A DNA stretch of 64,000 bases from Pseudomonas sp. GR 6-02 (GTDB taxonomy: Bacteria > Pseudomonadota > Gammaproteobacteria > Pseudomonadales > Pseudomonadaceae), in the NCBI RefSeq assembly GCF_001655615.1, contig NZ_CP011567.1, forward strand, positions 3,047,001-3,111,000, read 5' to 3'. Position numbers and translations under genes: made by a program. The notes under the pieces are model-generated. The model saw nothing but the letters and a program-made list of their open reading frames with translations, ran no database searches and had not been told where the DNA came from. Of the stretch, positions 43,802-53,339 are shown piece after piece (positions within the stretch are counted from its first letter, which is position 1; the number at the start of each line of letters is the position of its first letter).

Positions 43802-45349
43802 TTAATGATCACTTAATGCTCTAATGAACTCTGCGCCGGGCATCGGCCGGCCGAACAGATAACCTTGCAGAAAGTTCACGCCATGGGCAGTCAGATAGTC
43901 ACTTTGCTCCTCGGTTTCCACCCCTTCGGCGACGATGCCCAGATCGAGTTTGGCCGAGAGTTCGATGATGCTGTCCAGAATGTGCCGGGAGAGGGCGTCG
44001 ACACCGATCATGGCGACAAAACTCTGGTCGATTTTCAGGAAGTCCACATTGAACTGACGCAAGTAACCGAGGCTTGAATGGCCGGTGCCAAAGTCGTCGA
44101 TGGCGATCATCACGCCCAGCGCGCGAAGCCGTTCGAACAACTGCAGGGTGATGGCTGTCGGTTCGACCAGTTCGCGCTCGGTCAACTCCAGCACTAAATG
44201 GACACTGCCCGGTGCAAAAGCACTGAGGAATTCTCGGCAGTCTTCGACCAGCGCAAGATCCCGGCAATGACTGGCGGTGATGTTGATGCCAATGTGGAAC
44301 GGCCCGTCGAACGATGCCGACAAGGGCGCCAGCAATGTGGCGGTCTGTTGCATCAGCGAGCGGGTCATCGGCACGATCAGACCGGAATGTTCGGCAAACG
44401 GGATAAACAGATCCGGACGCACCAGGCCTTCCCTGGGATGTTTCCAGTGCATCAATACTTCGGTGCCGGACCAGAGCTTATTGTCGCCATGCACCACGGG
44501 CTGAAAGTAAGGAATGAATTCTGCTGCCTCCAGCGCCCGCTGCATTTCACGGCTGGGCGACATCGAGCGCTTCTGCAGCACATGCCCGATCGAACCTGAC
44601 ACCACGCCGAAGAACATCAACAGACTGAACAGTGGCGGGTATTCACTACGCATGTAACGCCAGGTTTCTCCTTCGGGGAAACCTGCGGCCACCGTAAAGG
44701 CATAACGCGAGGACGTCAGCGTACTTTGTGCTACTGGCAAGGCGGGCAGGGCGTCCTCGTGAACTTTGCCGTCGGCAGACAACCAGTTGGGACCGACTTG
44801 TAGCAACAGTAATGTCTTGCGGCCGATCAGGCGCAATTCATTGCTCAGGTGATAACCGTTCAGCGTGGTCAATGCCCCTTTATTTCCTTCGCTGAGCCGG
44901 TACACCAACAGCGCGGTATTGGGCGTGACCGGGTTGCCGTTCATGAGCCATAACTGGCCTTGGGTGTAGTCGCCGGGATTAACCTTTTCCTGATATTCAC
45001 CGAACAACGAACTGCAATAGAGGTTGTCGTCCCACACCAGGTTGGTCGAGCGCACGAAGGGCCGGCGCGTAACTTGTTCGCGCAAGGCCAGTTTGACGTC
45101 ATTGCAGTTTTTGCCAGCCAGCGGCAGGAGCTCCTGCGCTGCTTGGGCGGTGTTGTCGAGCATCAGTTCGAACTGGCGAATGGATTCTTCGCCAGTCAGT
45201 TCAGTACTTTGCTTGAGGGTACGTTCAGCCTGCAGATAGAGAATGGCGACTCCCAGCAACACCGGGAGCAATCCGCTCAAAACAGTCACAGTGATTCGGG
45301 TGCCACGCTTGCGGCGACTTTTGACGTTCAGTGGCATTCGCAAATCCAT
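43802..45349 (-). CDS. c-di-GMP phosphodiesterase, CSS-motif sensor and EAL domain
   Basis: The 515-residue membrane protein has helices at about residues 20-42 and 238-258. Between them is a periplasmic CSS-motif domain (YCSSLFGEYQ, about 112-121), which senses redox state through disulfide formation in family members. The cytoplasmic EAL domain keeps TEVLMHWKHP, the NITASHC strand, TERELVE, DDFGTGHSS, KIDQSFV and EGVETEEQ, so it should be active. It lowers c-di-GMP. It is a single gene after the mvaU upstream region. Confidence 0.9.
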   Translation of the reverse strand: MDLRMPLNVKSRRKRGTRITVTVLSGLLPVLLGVAILYLQAERTLKQSTELTGEESIRQFELMLDNTAQAAQELLPLAGKNCNDVKLALREQVTRRPFVRSTNLVWDDNLYCSSLFGEYQEKVNPGDYTQGQLWLMNGNPVTPNTALLVYRLSEGNKGALTTLNGYHLSNELRLIGRKTLLLLQVGPNWLSADGKVHEDALPALPVAQSTLTSSRYAFTVAAGFPEGETWRYMRSEYPPLFSLLMFFGVVSGSIGHVLQKRSMSPSREMQRALEAAEFIPYFQPVVHGDNKLWSGTEVLMHWKHPREGLVRPDLFIPFAEHSGLIVPMTRSLMQQTATLLAPLSASFDGPFHIGINITASHCRDLALVEDCREFLSAFAPGSVHLVLELTERELVEPTAITLQLFERLRALGVMIAIDDFGTGHSSLGYLRQFNVDFLKIDQSFVAMIGVDALSRHILDSIIELSAKLDLGIVAEGVETEEQSDYLTAHGVNFLQGYLFGRPMPGAEFIRALSDH

Positions 45350-45440
45350 CGCGATAAAAGAGGGCTCTCAAAGGTTGGCAGGTCGACATGCCTCCCAAAA
45401 GAGTTCAGCCATGATAGTTGGCTATCGGCCCTTATGCCGC

Positions 45441-46313
45441 TCAACCTTTAATCAATCTTGAGGCCAGTTTAATAAAGGCCAGCGTCGCGGGGGATGACTG
45501 ACGCTGATCGAGCACCGCCAGACCGACTTGGCGGCTGATGGGGGGCGACAGCGGTTTTTTCACGTAGCGGTTGTCGTGGTCGTCAGGCAGTGAGCTTTCG
45601 GCGACGACAGTCAAGGCATCGCCACGGCCTACGACGTCCAATGTGCTGAGCAACTGCGAGCAGCGATAACGAATGTTCGGCGTCAATCGCGCCGTATTGA
45701 ACAGGCGCGACACCAGCTCCGAAGACCCGGCTTCGGTCAGCACAAAAGGGTCGTGGCACAAGTCGTTCAGGCGCAAGCTGCCGCGACCGGCCAGTACATG
45801 GTCGGCAGGCAGCAGCGCGACCATCTGGTCCTCGATCAAGGCCACGGTGTCGAAACGCTCTTGGGGCAACACCACGAAGCCGATGTCGATACGCCGTTCT
45901 TCCAGCCACTGGATCACCTGGCGATCCGGCCCTTCATCGATATGAACCTCGATGCCCGGATGCGAGGCGCGGTAGTGCTGCAAGATCCTGGGCAACAGCT
46001 TGATCGATGAGGTCGGGCCGAACGAGCCTATACGCAGAGTTCCGGTTTTCATCCCGCGTGAATCGGCCGCCTCCTGGCGCAAAGTGTTGGCCAGCCCGAG
46101 CATTGCCCGAGCGCGCAGTAATAGCTGCTGGCCGATATCACTGAGCTCGACCTGGGACTGATGCCGACGCAACAGTTCGACGCCCAATTCCTGTTCCAGC
46201 GACTTGAGTGCGTGGGAGACCGCAGACTGGGAAATCTCCAAACGATGGGCGGCCGCCGTGAAACCGCGCAGTTCGGCCACCAGCGAGAAAATCTCGAGTT
46301 GAGTGAGGGTCAT
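45441..46313 (-). CDS. LysR-family transcriptional regulator
   Basis: The 290-residue protein has a helix-turn-helix at residues 3-62 (AAHRLEISQSAVSHALKSLEQELG) and a LysR effector domain (90-288, GTLRIGSFGPTSSIKLLP). It is divergent from an EamA transporter gene. The 78-nt gap contains the palindrome ATGATCGATCAT at 46334-46345, a possible binding site. It probably controls the transporter. Confidence 0.88.
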   Translation of the reverse strand: MTLTQLEIFSLVAELRGFTAAAHRLEISQSAVSHALKSLEQELGVELLRRHQSQVELSDIGQQLLLRARAMLGLANTLRQEAADSRGMKTGTLRIGSFGPTSSIKLLPRILQHYRASHPGIEVHIDEGPDRQVIQWLEERRIDIGFVVLPQERFDTVALIEDQMVALLPADHVLAGRGSLRLNDLCHDPFVLTEAGSSELVSRLFNTARLTPNIRYRCSQLLSTLDVVGRGDALTVVAESSLPDDHDNRYVKKPLSPPISRQVGLAVLDQRQSSPATLAFIKLASRLIKG

Positions 46314-46391
46314 GAGCTTTTACTCATTTTACGATGATCGATCATTAGTCGAATGATACGCCACATGCCCGATTTCTGGTGGTGGAGACTT

Positions 46392-47339
46392 ATGACTACG
46401 TGTGAACAGACCCTTGCGAACTCTTCGGATGTGCCGGTTTATCTGAAACTGGCGGCGGTCACCATGATCTGGGGCGGGACATTCGTCGCCGGGCGGTTTC
46501 TGGCCGACAGCCTCAGTCCGTTGTTCGCTGCGAGTCTGCGGTTCCTGCTGGCGAGCGTGGCGTTGCTGGTGTTCCTGCTGCTGGCGCGGGTGCCCTTGGT
46601 GCGACCCAGCCCCAGGCAATGGTTGCAATTGGCGCTGTTGGGATTCTTCGGGATTTTCTTCTACAACCTGTGCTTCTTTTACGGGCTGCATTACATCAAC
46701 GCGTCTCGGGCATCATTGATCGTAGCGTTGAATCCAGCGGTGATCGGCCTGGCTTCTTGGCTGTTGTTCAAGGAGCGGCTGAGTCGGGCGAAAGTGGCTG
46801 GTATTGCGATCTGCATTGCTGGCGCCAGCCTGGTGATCGTCAGCCGCAATCCGCAGTTACTGGACGGCAATGCCGATGCCTGGATTGGCGACTTGTTGAT
46901 CTTCGGCTGCGTGCTCGGCTGGGGCATTTATTCACTGTTCTCCAAAGGCCTGAATCAAACACTGGGGCCGGTGCAGACGGTGACGTACTCGATTTTGCTC
47001 GGCACGCTGATGCTCTGGGTGACCAGTGCCGTGCGGGGCGAGCTGAGCGTCGCGGCGCTCACCGGGCTCGGCGCGCAACAATGGTTGAGCCTGATGTACC
47101 TGGGCGTGCTGGGTTCGGCATTGGCCTACATTGGTTATTACGACGGCATTCGCAAAATCGGCGCGACGCGCTCGGGCGTGTTCATCGCCTTGAACCCGTT
47201 GACTGCTGTTCTTCTCGGCGCGTTGTTGCTGGGCGAACAGCTGACACTGGCGATGTGCCTGGGCGGCGGGCTGATCCTGGCGGGGATTTTCCTGTGCAAC
47301 AAACCGCTTGCGCAGGCCACGAAAAAGGGGATTGTATAA
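46392..47339 (+). CDS. EamA/DMT family transporter
   Basis: The protein of about 315 residues has ten membrane helices in two EamA repeats (LKLAAVTMIWGGTFVAGRF near the N-terminus; second repeat from GDLLIFGCVLGWGIYSLF). Such proteins export amino acids or metabolites. ATG 46392 is preceded by GGTGGAG. The divergent LysR regulator suggests substrate-induced expression. Confidence 0.88.
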   Translation: MTTCEQTLANSSDVPVYLKLAAVTMIWGGTFVAGRFLADSLSPLFAASLRFLLASVALLVFLLLARVPLVRPSPRQWLQLALLGFFGIFFYNLCFFYGLHYINASRASLIVALNPAVIGLASWLLFKERLSRAKVAGIAICIAGASLVIVSRNPQLLDGNADAWIGDLLIFGCVLGWGIYSLFSKGLNQTLGPVQTVTYSILLGTLMLWVTSAVRGELSVAALTGLGAQQWLSLMYLGVLGSALAYIGYYDGIRKIGATRSGVFIALNPLTAVLLGALLLGEQLTLAMCLGGGLILAGIFLCNKPLAQATKKGIV

Positions 47340-47585
47340 GAAGGCGGACAAACTGATTTACGCTGTGTAGAATCCGGTTACGCATATAAGAATAATCGTC
47401 TTCTGGCAGCAGAAGCCTCGCCCGCAAGAGCCTTGGGTCGACAATGAAGATATTTGGGTTCCAATTGATCTACGGTGACTTCCTCGCCCGCAGCGTGAGG
47501 GGCATCTCCTGCGCGCCACCCGCCGGTCTCAGCATTGCTAGCAACTAACGATCCGTTAATTCTAAAAGCATGATGAGGCGCCAAA

Positions 47586-48662
47586 ATGGCAGATTTATAC
47601 GAAAACCCAATGGGCCTGATGGGCTTTGAGTTCATCGAATTCGCATCGCCGACCCCGAACACCCTGGAGCCGATCTTCGAGATCATGGGCTTCACCAAGG
47701 TCGCGACCCACCGCTCCAAAGACGTGCACCTGTATCGCCAGGGCTCGATCAACCTGATCCTCAACAACGAACCCCACAGCGTGGCCTCGTACTTCGCGGC
47801 CGAGCACGGCCCGTCGGTGTGCGGCATGGCGTTCCGGGTCAAGGATTCGCAAAAGGCCTACAAGCGTGCCCTGGAACTCGGCGCCCAGCCGATCCACATC
47901 GAAACCGGTCCGATGGAATTGCACCTGCCGGCGATCAAAGGCATCGGCGGCGCGCCGCTGTACCTGATCGACCGTTTCGGTGAAGGCAGCTCGATCTACG
48001 ACATCGACTTCGTATTCATCGAAGGTGTGGACCGCAACCCGGTCGGCGCCGGTCTGAAAATCATCGACCACCTGACCCACAACGTGTATCGCGGTCGCAT
48101 GGCCTACTGGGCCAACTTCTACGAGAAGCTGTTCAACTTCCGCGAAATCCGTTACTTCGACATCAAAGGCGAGTACACCGGCCTGACATCCAAGGCGATG
48201 ACCGCGCCGGACGGCATGATCCGCATCCCGCTGAACGAAGAGTCGTCCAAAGGCGCCGGGCAGATCGAAGAGTTCCTGATGCAGTTCAACGGCGAGGGCA
48301 TCCAGCACGTGGCGTTCCTCACCGATAACCTGATCGATACTTGGGACCGCCTGAAAAAAATCGGCATGCGCTTCATGACGCCGCCGCCGGACACCTACTA
48401 CGAAATGCTCGAAGGCCGTTTGCCGAACCACGGCGAGCCGGTCGATCAACTGCAAGCACGGGGCATCTTGCTGGACGGTTCGTCCGAACCTGGCGACAAG
48501 CGCCTGCTGCTGCAGATTTTCTCGGAAACCCTGATGGGGCCGGTGTTCTTCGAGTTCATCCAGCGTAAAGGCGACGATGGTTTCGGCGAAGGCAACTTCA
48601 AGGCTCTGTTCGAATCCATCGAGCGCGATCAGGTTCGTCGCGGTGTGCTTTCCACTGATTAA
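47586..48662 (+). CDS. hpd: 4-hydroxyphenylpyruvate dioxygenase
   Basis: This Fe(II) enzyme converts 4-hydroxyphenylpyruvate to homogentisate in tyrosine catabolism. The 358-residue protein starts [20 protein letters not shown]. It shows the iron ligands in the usual places: the His in [21 protein letters not shown] IDHLTHNVY, the His in GIQHVAFLT and the Glu in [21 protein letters not shown]. Homogentisate genes are not adjacent. A strong terminator follows. Confidence 0.96.
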   Translation: MADLYENPMGLMGFEFIEFASPTPNTLEPIFEIMGFTKVATHRSKDVHLYRQGSINLILNNEPHSVASYFAAEHGPSVCGMAFRVKDSQKAYKRALELGAQPIHIETGPMELHLPAIKGIGGAPLYLIDRFGEGSSIYDIDFVFIEGVDRNPVGAGLKIIDHLTHNVYRGRMAYWANFYEKLFNFREIRYFDIKGEYTGLTSKAMTAPDGMIRIPLNEESSKGAGQIEEFLMQFNGEGIQHVAFLTDNLIDTWDRLKKIGMRFMTPPPDTYYEMLEGRLPNHGEPVDQLQARGILLDGSSEPGDKRLLLQIFSETLMGPVFFEFIQRKGDDGFGEGNFKALFESIERDQVRRGVLSTD

Positions 48663-48677
48663 GCCGTTCCTGATGTG

Positions 48678-48718
48678 AAAAAGCCCGGTCAGCAGCAATG
48701 CTGGCCGGGCTTTTTTTT
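48678..48718 (+). terminator. Intrinsic terminator of hpd
   Basis: AAAAAGCCCGGTCAGCAG and CTGGCCGGGCTTTTTTTT form an imperfect stem with a long T-run; the A-run on the left also serves the convergent rarD gene. Confidence 0.92.
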
Positions 48719-48729
48719 GAATCATGCAA

Positions 48730-49617
48730 TTACATTGGCCGGCGTCGTTGCCGGACCAGATGCTTGAACCCTTCAAACACCAACGCCGCCACCGCCAGCC
48801 AGATCGGAATGTAAGTCAGCCATTCGCCGGCCTTGATGCTTTCCCCCAACAGCAACGCAACGCCCAGCAACAGCACGGGCTCGACGTAACTCAACAACCC
48901 GAACAGGCTGAACGGCAGCAGCCGGCTGGCAATGATGTAGACCACCAGCGCCGAAGCGCTGATCACCCCGAGCAGGGGAATCAACAGCGACAGCCAGGGA
49001 TGTTGATCGAACACGCCAAAACCTTGTTCACCGCCCTGCACGAACCAGAACGCCACCGGCAGCATCAACGCCATGTCCAGCCAGAGCCCGCCAAGGTTGT
49101 CCGTGGCCAGGCGTTTGCGCAGGATGAAATAGATCGGATAGCCGATCACCACCAGCAACGTCGCCCAGGAAAAACCGCCGACCTGATACAACTCGTTGAG
49201 CACGCCGAGGCTGGCGAAGAACACGGCTATTTTCTGCAGATAGGAAAGGCGCTCGCCATAGACGATTCGCCCGGTCAGGACCATGGACAGCGGCAACAGG
49301 AAGTACCCCAGCGACACGTCAAGGCTATAGCCGTTGAGTGGCGCCCACATGAACAACCAGAGTTGCAGGCCCAGCAGCACTGCCGAGCCGATCAGGGCGA
49401 TGAGCAACTTCGGCTTGGCGGCCAGCCGCCGAAGAATCTCGAGCACACGTTTCCATTCGCCGGACACCACCATGAACACGGTCATGCATGGCGCGGTCAG
49501 CAACATCCGCCAACCGAAAATCTCCACGCCACTCAAGGGGGAGAGCAGTGAGGTGTAGTAATACATGACGGCAAACAGCATCGAGGCTGTGACCGATAGA
49601 GCGATACCTTTAGACAA
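48730..49617 (-). CDS. rarD: RarD-type EamA family transporter
   Basis: The 295-residue membrane protein has ten predicted helices. The RarD signature is present: MSKGIALSVTASMLFAVMYYY and GVEIFGWRMLLTAPCM, then QLWLFMWAPLNGYSLDVSLGYFLLPL and GESIKAGEWLTYIPIWLAV. Its substrate is unproven (chloramphenicol-sensitive in E. coli naming). It ends ten bases from the shared terminator after hpd. Confidence 0.88.
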   Translation of the reverse strand: MSKGIALSVTASMLFAVMYYYTSLLSPLSGVEIFGWRMLLTAPCMTVFMVVSGEWKRVLEILRRLAAKPKLLIALIGSAVLLGLQLWLFMWAPLNGYSLDVSLGYFLLPLSMVLTGRIVYGERLSYLQKIAVFFASLGVLNELYQVGGFSWATLLVVIGYPIYFILRKRLATDNLGGLWLDMALMLPVAFWFVQGGEQGFGVFDQHPWLSLLIPLLGVISASALVVYIIASRLLPFSLFGLLSYVEPVLLLGVALLLGESIKAGEWLTYIPIWLAVAALVFEGFKHLVRQRRRPM

Positions 49618-49727
49618 ACTGTCCTCGCGGGTTGAAGGTCAAACGGGGCGCGCAGGATACGTGGTTTTTGTGCTGAATATTGGCCAGGTGATCGATATTT
49701 TCAACATCGCGAGGGATGTTGAATCGC

Positions 49728-49819
49728 TATCGCGGGCAAGCCCGCTCCCACAAGTAACTTCGTCGAAGCATAGTCAGCAGATCGACACAGAACCTGTGAG
49801 AGCGAGCTTGCCCGCGATA
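49728..49819. repeat. Palindromic repeat pair, family B
   Basis: TATCGCGGGCAAGCCCGCTC (49728 onward) and its near inverse ending at 49819 (GAGCGAGCTTGCCCGCGATA) flank a 45-nt spacer. The GCGGGCAAG core is a common Pseudomonas REP unit. It lies between rarD and the 3' end of the aldo/keto reductase, 4 nt from that stop. Confidence 0.82.
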
Positions 49820-49823
49820 AATC

Positions 49824-50837
49824 TCAAGCCGAACGCGGTTTGCGTCCCGGCACAAAATGGCTCACATCATTGAACCCCGGTGTCGACGCATGCCCCGGTG
49901 TCACCAGCGAATCGATAAAGGCTTCATCTTCCGCCGTGATTTTCACCGCTTGCGCCTTGATGTACCCATCCCACTGTTCTTCGGTGCGCGGGCCGACGAT
50001 GGCCGAGGTGACGGCGCTGTTGTTCAGCACCCAAGCGATGGCGAACTCGACGATGCCCACGCCACGGTCCCGGGTGTATTGCTGGATCTGCTGGGCAATG
50101 CGCAAAGACTCAACCCGCCATTCGGTTTCCAGGATGCGTTTGTCCTGGCGACCGGCGCGGCTGTTGGCGTCCGGTGTCACATCCGGCGCGTACTTGCCGC
50201 TGAGCACACCGCGCGCCAGCGGACTGTAAGGCACCACGCCGAGGCCATAGTTTTGCGCGGCGGTGATCTGCTCGGTTTCCGCCTGACGGTTGACGATGTT
50301 GTACAGCGGCTGGCTGATCACCGGCCTGTCGACACCGAGTTTGTCGGCCAAACGAATCACTTCGGCGATGCGCCAGCCGCGATAGTTCGACAGGCCCCAG
50401 TAGCGGATCTTGCCCTGACGAATCAGATCGCCGATGGCCGACACCGTGACTTCCAGCGGCGTGTTGTGGTCTTCGCGGTGCAGGTAATAGATGTCCAGAT
50501 AATCGGTGCCCAACCGCGTCAGGCTGGCGTCGATGCCATTGAACAGGTGCTTGCGGCTCAGGCCGGTACGGTTCGGCACACCGTCCACCGGACCGAAGCC
50601 GACCTTGGTGGCGAGCACCCATTCGTGGCGGTGGCTGGCGATCGCTTCGCCGACGATCTCTTCGGAGCGGCCGTTGGTGTACACGTCCGCGGTGTCGATG
50701 AAGTTGATGCCCTGGTCCCAGGCCTTGCCGATGATCCGCAGGGAATCTTCGGTGCTGGTCTGTTCGCCGAACATCATGGTGCCCAATGTGAGGGTCGACA
50801 CCTGTAAACCCGAATGACCCAGCGTGCGATAGCTCAT
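49824..50837 (-). CDS. Aldo/keto reductase
   Basis: The 337-residue NADPH-dependent oxidoreductase has the AKR tetrad: Asp in FIDTADVYTNGRSEE, the Tyr within that segment, Lys in VLATKVGFG and His in IYYLHREDHNTP. The C-terminal cofactor site includes AIVGPRTEEQWDGYI. It resembles the YajO/YghZ-like groups. Upstream, a LysR gene begins after a short gap. The substrate is unknown. Confidence 0.9.
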   Translation of the reverse strand: MSYRTLGHSGLQVSTLTLGTMMFGEQTSTEDSLRIIGKAWDQGINFIDTADVYTNGRSEEIVGEAIASHRHEWVLATKVGFGPVDGVPNRTGLSRKHLFNGIDASLTRLGTDYLDIYYLHREDHNTPLEVTVSAIGDLIRQGKIRYWGLSNYRGWRIAEVIRLADKLGVDRPVISQPLYNIVNRQAETEQITAAQNYGLGVVPYSPLARGVLSGKYAPDVTPDANSRAGRQDKRILETEWRVESLRIAQQIQQYTRDRGVGIVEFAIAWVLNNSAVTSAIVGPRTEEQWDGYIKAQAVKITAEDEAFIDSLVTPGHASTPGFNDVSHFVPGRKPRSA

Positions 50838-50905
50838 GACGAAATCCTTTTACCGGTCAGAAAGCCCTAATCAAATACCAGAACCGCTGCGCGGAGCAAT
50901 CTGAA

Positions 50906-51805
50906 TTATCGACGCAGTGCCTCACAACGCTCCTGCAAGAACGTTTGCAACACCTTGACCCGCTCCGACACCTGCACCCGATGCGGGCAGAGCAAATTGA
51001 ATGGCACGCTTTCGCCTTGCCAGTCATCGAACAGCGTCACCAGCCGCCCGGCCTGCACATCGGCGGCGACGTCGAGCCAGGCCTTGTAGGCGATGCCATG
51101 CCCGGCCAACGCCCAGCGGCGGGCAACTTCGCCGTCGTCGCTGAGGTAGTCGCCGTGCACCTGAACCTCCATCACTTCATCGCCACGGCTGAAACGCCAC
51201 TGGTTGTAGGGCCGGCCATCGCGCAGGTAGAGCAGGGCGCTGTGTTCGCTCAGTTCCGCCGGGGTTAACGGCACGCCGCACCGGGCCAGATACTCGGGGC
51301 TGGCGCAGGCCACGCGGCGATGCCGTGGCAGAATCGGCAGCGCCACCAACGTCGAGTCACTCGGCACACCGAAGCGCAGAGCCACATCTACCGTCTCGCG
51401 GAACAGATCGGCATGGCGATCGTTGAGCAGTAGCTGAAATTGAATGTGCGGATGCTCGCGTTTGAAGTCGTCGAGCCACGGTAACAGCACATTGCGCCCG
51501 AAGTCCGACGGCGCCGCCAATTGCAGTACACCACTCAAGCCTTGGGTCTGTTGCTTTAACGCCTGCTCACCTTCGGCCAGCGCGGCCAGTGCCAGGCGCA
51601 CGCTATCCAGATAGCGCCGGCCTTCTTCGGTCAGGCGCATGCTTCGTGTGGAACGGGCCAGCAAGCGGATGCCGAGGCGGGTTTCCAGGCGTTTGAGGGC
51701 GATGCTGGCCGCCGCCGGGGTCAGCTCCAGGGCGCGGGCGGCGGCGGAAATGCTGCCGGAGTCGGCGGTGCGAACGAAAATCTCCAGGTCGAGAATCGAG
51801 CTCAT
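50906..51805 (-). CDS. LysR-family transcriptional regulator
   Basis: The 299-residue protein has a helix-turn-helix at residues 3-60 (AARALELTPAAASIALKRLETRLG) and a CrgA-like effector domain (about 88-293). It is divergent from the SDR/VOC pair with a 100-nt gap, and 68 nt upstream of the aldo/keto reductase on the same strand. It could control either or both. Confidence 0.88.
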   Translation of the reverse strand: MSSILDLEIFVRTADSGSISAAARALELTPAAASIALKRLETRLGIRLLARSTRSMRLTEEGRRYLDSVRLALAALAEGEQALKQQTQGLSGVLQLAAPSDFGRNVLLPWLDDFKREHPHIQFQLLLNDRHADLFRETVDVALRFGVPSDSTLVALPILPRHRRVACASPEYLARCGVPLTPAELSEHSALLYLRDGRPYNQWRFSRGDEVMEVQVHGDYLSDDGEVARRWALAGHGIAYKAWLDVAADVQAGRLVTLFDDWQGESVPFNLLCPHRVQVSERVKVLQTFLQERCEALRR

Positions 51806-51905
51806 TGGTAAAAATCCTTTAAAGATCCTTCTGATTTACCGGGATTTTTCTTCGATTGGCAACCGGAGAAGATTGAATCTCCCTAACCCGACCGGAGATC
51901 GGCTC

Positions 51906-52622
51906 ATGACACAACTCAACGCTTGCTTGCACCATCAGACCGTCGTGGTGATCGGTGGCAGCAGTGGAATAGGCGCCGCCGTCGTCCGGGCCGCAGCCGA
52001 GCGTGAGGCCCGTGTGGTCGCGGTGAGTCGCCGCCAGCCAGCGGTCGACCATGATGCAAAGATTCGACACGAAGCGGCGGACGTCACTGATGAATCGTCG
52101 TTGCGACAGCTGTTCGAGCGTATCGGCCCTTTCGATCATCTGGTGATCACTGCCGGTCCGAGTGTGAGTGCCAAACCGTTGGCTGACAGCGATTTGCAGC
52201 ACGCCCAACAGGCCTTCGATGTCAAATTCTGGGGCGCGCTGCGGGCGATCCAGGTCGCGCTGCCATACCTGAGCGCACGTGGCAGCATCACGCTGACCTC
52301 GGGTCTGTTGTCGCGCAAATTTGTCGCCGGGCAGTTCATCAAAACCACCTTGAATGCGGCGCTGGAAGCCTTGGGCAAGCAACTGGCCAAGGAACTGGCT
52401 CCGCGCCGGGTCAACGTTGTAAGCCCTGGCGTGACCGACACCGAGGCTTACGCCGGAATGGACGAAACGCAACGCGCCGCGATGTTTGCCCGTACCGCCG
52501 CCACATTGCCGGTGGGCCGGGTCGGCACCCCGCAAGATCTGGCGGCAGCGTTTATTCTGGCGATGGAAAACGACTTTATCAGCGGCACCGTCATCGACGT
52601 CGACGGAGGAGGGTTGCTATGA
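51906..52622 (+). CDS. Short-chain dehydrogenase/reductase
   Basis: The 238-residue protein has VVVIGGSSGIGAAVV (cofactor motif, residues 13-27), the LVITAGPS variant of NNAG, and SGLLSRKF. The catalytic Tyr-Lys region is atypical: where YxxxK is expected I read FVAGQFIKTTLNAALEAL, so the Tyr is replaced by Phe while Lys remains. ATG 51906 is preceded by CCGGAG. It overlaps the VOC gene by ATGA. Confidence 0.87.
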   Translation: MTQLNACLHHQTVVVIGGSSGIGAAVVRAAAEREARVVAVSRRQPAVDHDAKIRHEAADVTDESSLRQLFERIGPFDHLVITAGPSVSAKPLADSDLQHAQQAFDVKFWGALRAIQVALPYLSARGSITLTSGLLSRKFVAGQFIKTTLNAALEALGKQLAKELAPRRVNVVSPGVTDTEAYAGMDETQRAAMFARTAATLPVGRVGTPQDLAAAFILAMENDFISGTVIDVDGGGLL

Positions 52623-52993
52623 GTTGGCACTTTGATCATCTGGCCTTCAACACCCCCGACGGGCAACCGTTGCAGGAGGCCTTCGGTTCGTTGTTGGGAT
52701 TGGCGCCGGGACGCCGCCCGCCATTCCCGTTCCCCGGACGCTGGTTGTATCAGGATGCGCAGGCGCTGGTGCATGTAATCGAACAGCCGACGTTCGATGA
52801 AACGGCGTTGAGCCACATTGCCTTTCGCACCGATGAGGACGCCGCCACGGTGTTGCAGCGGGTGCAGGCCAGTGGTTTGCCGTATCAGGTGGCGCAGGTG
52901 CCGGAAGACGGGATCTGGCAGATTTTCGTGCAGATGCCGGGAGGGTTGCTGATTGAGCTGGATGCCAAGGCGGGGAGTCTGGTGGGCGTTTAA
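52619..52993 (+). CDS. VOC (glyoxalase-fold) family protein
   Basis: The 124-residue single-module protein starts WHFDHLAFNTPDGQPLQEAF, has LSHIAFRTDEDAATVLQRV and ends IFVQMPGGLLIELDAKAG. The metal-ligand positions (His6, His of LSHIAF, Glu of LIELD) are kept. It is translationally coupled to the SDR gene and probably acts on the same compound. Confidence 0.82.
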   Translation: MSWHFDHLAFNTPDGQPLQEAFGSLLGLAPGRRPPFPFPGRWLYQDAQALVHVIEQPTFDETALSHIAFRTDEDAATVLQRVQASGLPYQVAQVPEDGIWQIFVQMPGGLLIELDAKAGSLVGV

Positions 52994-53130
52994 GGACGAT
53001 GTTTAAAAGACATTTCCAGATACTCACTAAGGCTACATATTCTTGCGCCGCTGCCTACGACTGCGCCAGAATCCGCCGGCTAGTGCATCTTTGGCCTGGG
53101 CTATATCGTTTCTCTGTCGCTGAAAAACAG

Positions 53131-53339
53131 CGATCGGGTTTGGTAGCCCGGGATTGTTGTTAGGTGCACAGCTCCACCTTTTTGCAGAGTTTCTCGTCTC
53201 TGTTTTATGGTGGCCATGCGCAGGGCGTCTTCGGACGCGCCGGTTTCCTAACGCCCGGTCTACCAACCTGAGCATGGCCGCCACCCATCGTTTGGTAGCG
53301 AGGGTGATGGCTCCTTCTGTCCTGTTAGGAGTTTCATCT
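53131..53339 (+). ncRNA. Structured 5' leader with alternative pairings before the DUF3077-like gene (candidate cis-regulatory RNA)
   Basis: Three words in the central segment, CCTAAC (53247), CCCGG (53254) and CTACCAA (53260), pair in order with TTGGTAG (53140), CCGGG (53148) and GTTAGG (53159) upstream. Second copies of TTGGTAG (53292) and GTTAGG (53324) lie downstream, and the last overlaps the AGGAG ribosome site (53327-53331). The two pairings exclude each other. Inside is a GCGTC-TTCG-GACGC hairpin, and GGTGGCCATG (53209) can pair across with CATGGCCGCCACC (53273). Transcription start and function are not known. Confidence 0.6.

Noticed and set aside
47595..48776. 393-codon minus-strand open frame opposite hpd
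   Set aside because: Antisense shadow of a well recognised gene that also runs through its terminator.
53159..53330. Integron attC-like site (GTTAGGT, TCCTAAC, GTTAGGA) before the DUF3077-like gene
   Set aside because: The order and the first base of TCCTAAC do not fit RYYYAAC..GTTRRRY, no integrase or cassette array is nearby, and the words are better explained by alternative RNA pairing with the ribosome site.
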